Source of the DNA: Channallabes apus
Lineage: Eukaryota; Chordata; Actinopteri; Siluriformes; Clariidae
Length of the DNA: 64,000 nt
NCBI GenBank assembly: GCA_030522415.1
Contig: CM060118.1
Span: 15,938,651-16,002,650, forward strand
Reading direction: 5' to 3'
Part shown: piece after piece, positions 61,998-64,000 of the stretch
Layout of the letters: every line of letters begins with the position of its first letter
Position numbering within the stretch: the stretch's first letter is position 1
Program-made: the position numbers and the translations under genes
The notes under the pieces: generated by a model
Database searches by the model: none
What the model saw: only the letters and a program-made list of their open reading frames with translations
Told to the model about the DNA's origin: nothing

Positions 61998-62296
61998 TTA
62001 TACTTGTTAATGAATAAAATAAACATCTTGGAATTATATAACATTCAATTTAAGAAGTCCAACCACAATTCTGATCCTTATTAAAGTCCAGGCAGATTCT
62101 ATGTTGTTTAATGATAACAATATGACAATATTCAGTAGTTTGTAAATATAAAAGAAAATATATGCATTAAATATATTCTTTAAAAAATCAAGAGAATTGT
62201 CAAGTTCAGAAACACTTTTGAAATTTGTATTTCTTAAAAAACTTTCTTAAAAAAACATTTTTCTCTGCAGAGTTTGTGCGGATGATGTCTCGCTAA
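49145..62296 (+). CDS. cabp2: Calcium-binding protein 2 (CaBP2-like), seven exons
   Basis: Exons: 49145-49186, 50513-50731, 58107-58137, 58388-58522, 60940-61049, 61637-61784, 62271-62296. All have AG/GT borders and agreeing phases, giving 236 residues. The calmodulin-like core starts with [11 protein letters not shown]-hand 1 loop is residues 107-118 ([12 protein letters not shown]). EF-hand 2 lacks calcium ligands, as is usual in CaBPs. EF-hand 3 is 181-192 ([12 protein letters not shown]), EF-hand 4 is 218-229 ([12 protein letters not shown]), and the end is EFVRMMSR. The short QQICGGRVDF joint (no NMNL) and QREIDEIL...LNGDGLVDF match CaBP2 better than CaBP1 or CaBP5. CaBPs bind and tune voltage-gated calcium channels in hair cells and retina. 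The ATG at 49145 has a good Kozak context, but exon 1 is the least certain. A second acceptor in exon 2 (start 50546) would drop 11 residues. Confidence 0.88.
49480..50180 (+). mobile_element. Decayed Tc1-like element with central deletion
   Basis: Starts at GTGTGCACACCTGCTTATAA and ends near GCATATTTATGCAACCACG. Transposase-derived text includes GTGAAGTCATCATCAAGTGG, ACATCCCTCCAAAATTAATA, and later a [21 protein letters not shown] block. The middle with the first two catalytic Asp blocks is missing. It occupies cabp2 intron 1. Confidence 0.8.
50732..52825. other. Left part of cabp2 intron 2, nothing recognised
   Basis: AT-rich sequence without recognised repeats or exons. Confidence 0.45.
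52826..53240 (-). mobile_element. Long tRNA-derived SINE
   Basis: The same family as 36287-36672, better preserved. On the minus strand the head reads GTGGCGCAGTGGTAAAGCGC with a B-box CTGGTTCGAACC, and the far end is AATTGGGGAGAAAA. It lies in cabp2 intron 2, next to a second SINE of the other family. Confidence 0.88.
53277..53468 (+). mobile_element. DANA/HE1-like SINE, 5'-truncated
   Basis: 3' body from TAAATTGCCCGTAGTGTGTG to the GAATGAATGAATGAATTA tail, very similar to the copies at 24798 and 24991. A (TAA)n stretch follows at about 53552-53585. Confidence 0.85.
54898..55470 (+). mobile_element. Tc1-like element, 5' half only
   Basis: Begins TATATTGCCAAAAGTATTCA, the terminal repeat of a widespread fish Tc1. 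It continues through the transposase N-terminal half (segments such as GAATTCCGGTGTGGTACCGT and GGAATGGGCTTCCATGGCCG) to the WRLPGE-type block at about 55445. The 3' half is replaced by an (AT)n microsatellite. Confidence 0.85.
55474..55587. repeat. (AT)n microsatellite pair
   Basis: Two AT runs (about 55474-55497 and 55520-55587) separated by a short spacer, directly after the truncated Tc1. Confidence 0.93.
55813..55884. repeat. (AT)n microsatellite
   Basis: About 36 AT units in cabp2 intron 2. A (CT)n run lies at 56154-56187. Confidence 0.95.
57690..57990 (-). mobile_element. Strongly decayed DANA/HE1-like SINE
   Basis: The order of blocks matches the family on the minus strand: CATCTATCCATTTCCCATAC, TTTCAGGGCACAAGCACACA, GAGGAAGGAAAAGTACC, ATTTGATTCCCCAACCCTGG, CCACCATGTTTCCCC. 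Many substitutions. A similar short scrap lies at 58895-58985. Confidence 0.55.
58523..60939. other. cabp2 intron 4, possible regulatory content
   Basis: Mostly unique-looking sequence. It contains inverted octamer-type motifs (59670-59688), a cluster of TGACC/AGGTCA half-sites (60139-60178) and a (GATT)n microsatellite (60381-60427). No additional exon was recognised. Confidence 0.35.
61099..61573 (-). mobile_element. Internally deleted mariner element with both ends
   Basis: Both ends are inverted copies of the CAAG...GTTCAAGTCAAACC terminal repeat and are flanked by TA (61097-61098, 61574-61575). The interior on the minus strand holds only scraps of the transposase C-terminus. It fills most of cabp2 intron 5 (61050-61636). 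Confidence 0.85.
61911..61995. repeat. (AT)n microsatellite
   Basis: About 42 AT units in cabp2 intron 6. The poly Tyr-Ile frames through it are artefacts. Confidence 0.96.
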
Positions 62297-62891
62297 ACCC
62301 TACAACTTAAGAAGAATCAGTAAATCTGCTGCATCCTGCTATGGAGTTATTACAAATATTACTCGTCTAAAGGGAAATGACCTGATTTATTTCATGTGAA
62401 ATATCTAATTTACGAGTAAGTGGTGACCACTTCTATAATTATATAGTTATAAACACATAATTCTCTTGCAGTGCAGGTTAACATTGAAAACTTTATATCT
62501 AATATCACACCTTTAAAATTAAATTTGAAATACAAACTCAAAGTTAAAACATTATGTACTATGGTATTAATGTACTTTATACACTTATATACTTACAAAA
62601 AATTCTATGATATCCATATTTTAGATGAAACGACTGATTTCACATAGGTCACATGACCATAATGAGTGTAGTGTTAGAGGACAGATGGGCTGTAGCTTTC
62701 TCCTTCACAGTTCACTTGGATTATCCTGTATGTTTTCTATCAAAATTAATCTTCTCTTTCCATGATCTCTGTTGTTCTAGTACAGCCCATGTAATATGAT
62801 TCAAATGCCTCATTGTGTTTATTTATTTTCTCAGGTCCCGTGCTCAGTAGAACTCCAGGTTAACACAATCCTATCTGATTTCCACTGTTAA

Positions 62892-62897
62892 AATAAA
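62892..62897 (+). promoter_or_regulatory. Polyadenylation signal AATAAA, candidate for cabp2
   Basis: The hexamer lies 596 bases after the stop codon. Earlier near-matches exist, so the true site is uncertain. Confidence 0.45.
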
Positions 62898-63231
62898 CTA
62901 CTAATATTTCTGTGCCCTTAGCCTCATCCATGAAAGATTCAATATGAATTAGAATAGATTCGAGAGAAGTGCTATTTACATGGATATTCAAATAGAAGTT
63001 CAAATGCATATTTTATTTCCAAAATATAAATACAGGTATCGATTAATACACAGTGCAATATGCCTGATGTTGGCAAACTGGCCCACTCTTTGAATTGGCA
63101 TGATATACCATATCATGGCTAAGCTTTTTTTCCCTGAGCTGTTATAATTGCATTTACAATTGACCAGGACAGATCTACCAGGGTTGAAATTACTTGTGAC
63201 AAAAGTGGCATCCTGTGACAGTGGCACATTT

Positions 63232-64000
63232 AAGTTCAAAGTTCAAATTTATTTCTAAAGCACTGAATAAAACAACAATGTTGACCATAGTGCTGTACAG
63301 AGAATAACACAATAAACAGCAAAAGACAGATAAAAGACAGAGTATACACATATATCTAAAATATCTAAAATAGAGTTTAAAGAAGAAATACATGACACTA
63401 ACACCCTTCACACTTATTTTTGATCTAACGCTATCATAAAAAAATATGTCTTCAAATGTCTTTTAAACTGGCCAAGCGTAGGAAAGTACCTAATATATGA
63501 AGGCAAGCTGTTCTATAAGTTAGGGGCGGCGACCGCAAAAGCGCGATCCCCTCTAGACCTCATCTTAGACCGAGGAACAACAAGAAGTTTCTGTGATTGA
63601 GATCGTAATAATCTCGTTGACTTTTGTTCCTGGATTAGATCAGCAATATAAAACCATGTAAAGATTTGAAAACAAATCATAAAATTAAAAAATGTATCCT
63701 AAAAGTAACAGGCAACCAATGCAATGCTTTTAACACCAGAGTAATATGCTCGAATTTGCAAGTGCTTGTAAGCAGTCTTGCAGCCGCATTCTGGACCATC
63801 TGCAGTCTATCTAAGACTTTATTTTGAGCACCATAATATAGCGAGTTACAATAGTCTAATCTCGAAATAATAAATGCATGGACTTCCTTTTCCTAATCTT
63901 TCTTGGATAAAAAGGGCTTTATTTTGGAAATCATCCTCTATTTAAAAAAGCTCGTTCTAACGATTTCATTTATTTGCTTCTCAAATTTAAGTGCACTATT
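63232..64000 (-). mobile_element. LINE (L2-like) 3' part, continues past the window
   Basis: On the minus strand, broken frames read HAFIISRLDYCNSLYYG, LDRLQMVQNAAARLL and HITLVLKALHWLPV, the reverse transcriptase C-terminal signature of L2/CR1-type LINEs. It is followed by a 3' UTR ending at the GTGCTTTAGAAATAAATTTG tail near 63240. Stops and frameshifts show it is dead. The 5' side lies beyond 64000. Confidence 0.8.

Overview
The window is vertebrate nuclear DNA, most probably from a teleost fish. The reasons are intron-rich genes with GT/AG junctions, long dinucleotide microsatellites, many Tc1/mariner transposons, Ty3/gypsy chromovirus elements with gag-pol, and tRNA-derived SINEs of the DANA/HE1 style known from fish. 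The SINE and Tc1 set suggests an otophysan (catfish-like) genome, but that is an inference. Nothing bacterial, no CRISPR array and no genuine tRNA or rRNA gene was seen.

Three host genes can be read. (1) On the + strand, 2889-5507 (possible first exon at 1740) encodes a protein with seven C2H2 zinc fingers. (2) On the - strand, 24511-8571 encodes a secreted or surface von Willebrand factor A protein of the VWA7 family. I resolved 16 coding exons whose phases all agree, giving 926 residues, plus a probable TATA-driven 5' UTR exon near 29.7 kb. (3) On the + strand, 49145-62296 is a calcium-binding protein of the CaBP family, best matched to CaBP2, in seven exons. Genes 1 and 2 converge. No shared pathway links the three.

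Most of the rest is transposable elements, often nested. The VWA7-like introns hold an apparently intact Tc1-type transposon (340-codon transposase, long inverted repeats with internal direct repeats), a related pair of dead Tc1 copies, a pair of Tigger-like MITEs, mariner fragments and a cluster of SINEs. From 31.3 to 36.2 kb lies a young chromovirus-type LTR retrotransposon with an open 1323-codon gag-pol but a truncated 3' end. From 38.9 to 48.6 kb lies an old, decayed relative, preceded by a 0.9 kb tandem duplication and split by a younger inverted chromovirus (42449-47874). The cabp2 introns hold further Tc1, SINE and mariner copies, and the right edge is a LINE.

The most notable system is the priming arrangement of the two better-preserved chromoviruses. 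The 11 bases right after the 5' LTR are the exact reverse complement of an 11-base stretch in the LTR, at the distance from a TATA box where transcription should begin. This is the layout expected for Tf1/sushi-type self-priming rather than tRNA priming. Also notable are two Tc1 copies sharing the same inactivating changes, and two introns that consist almost wholly of one DNA transposon each.
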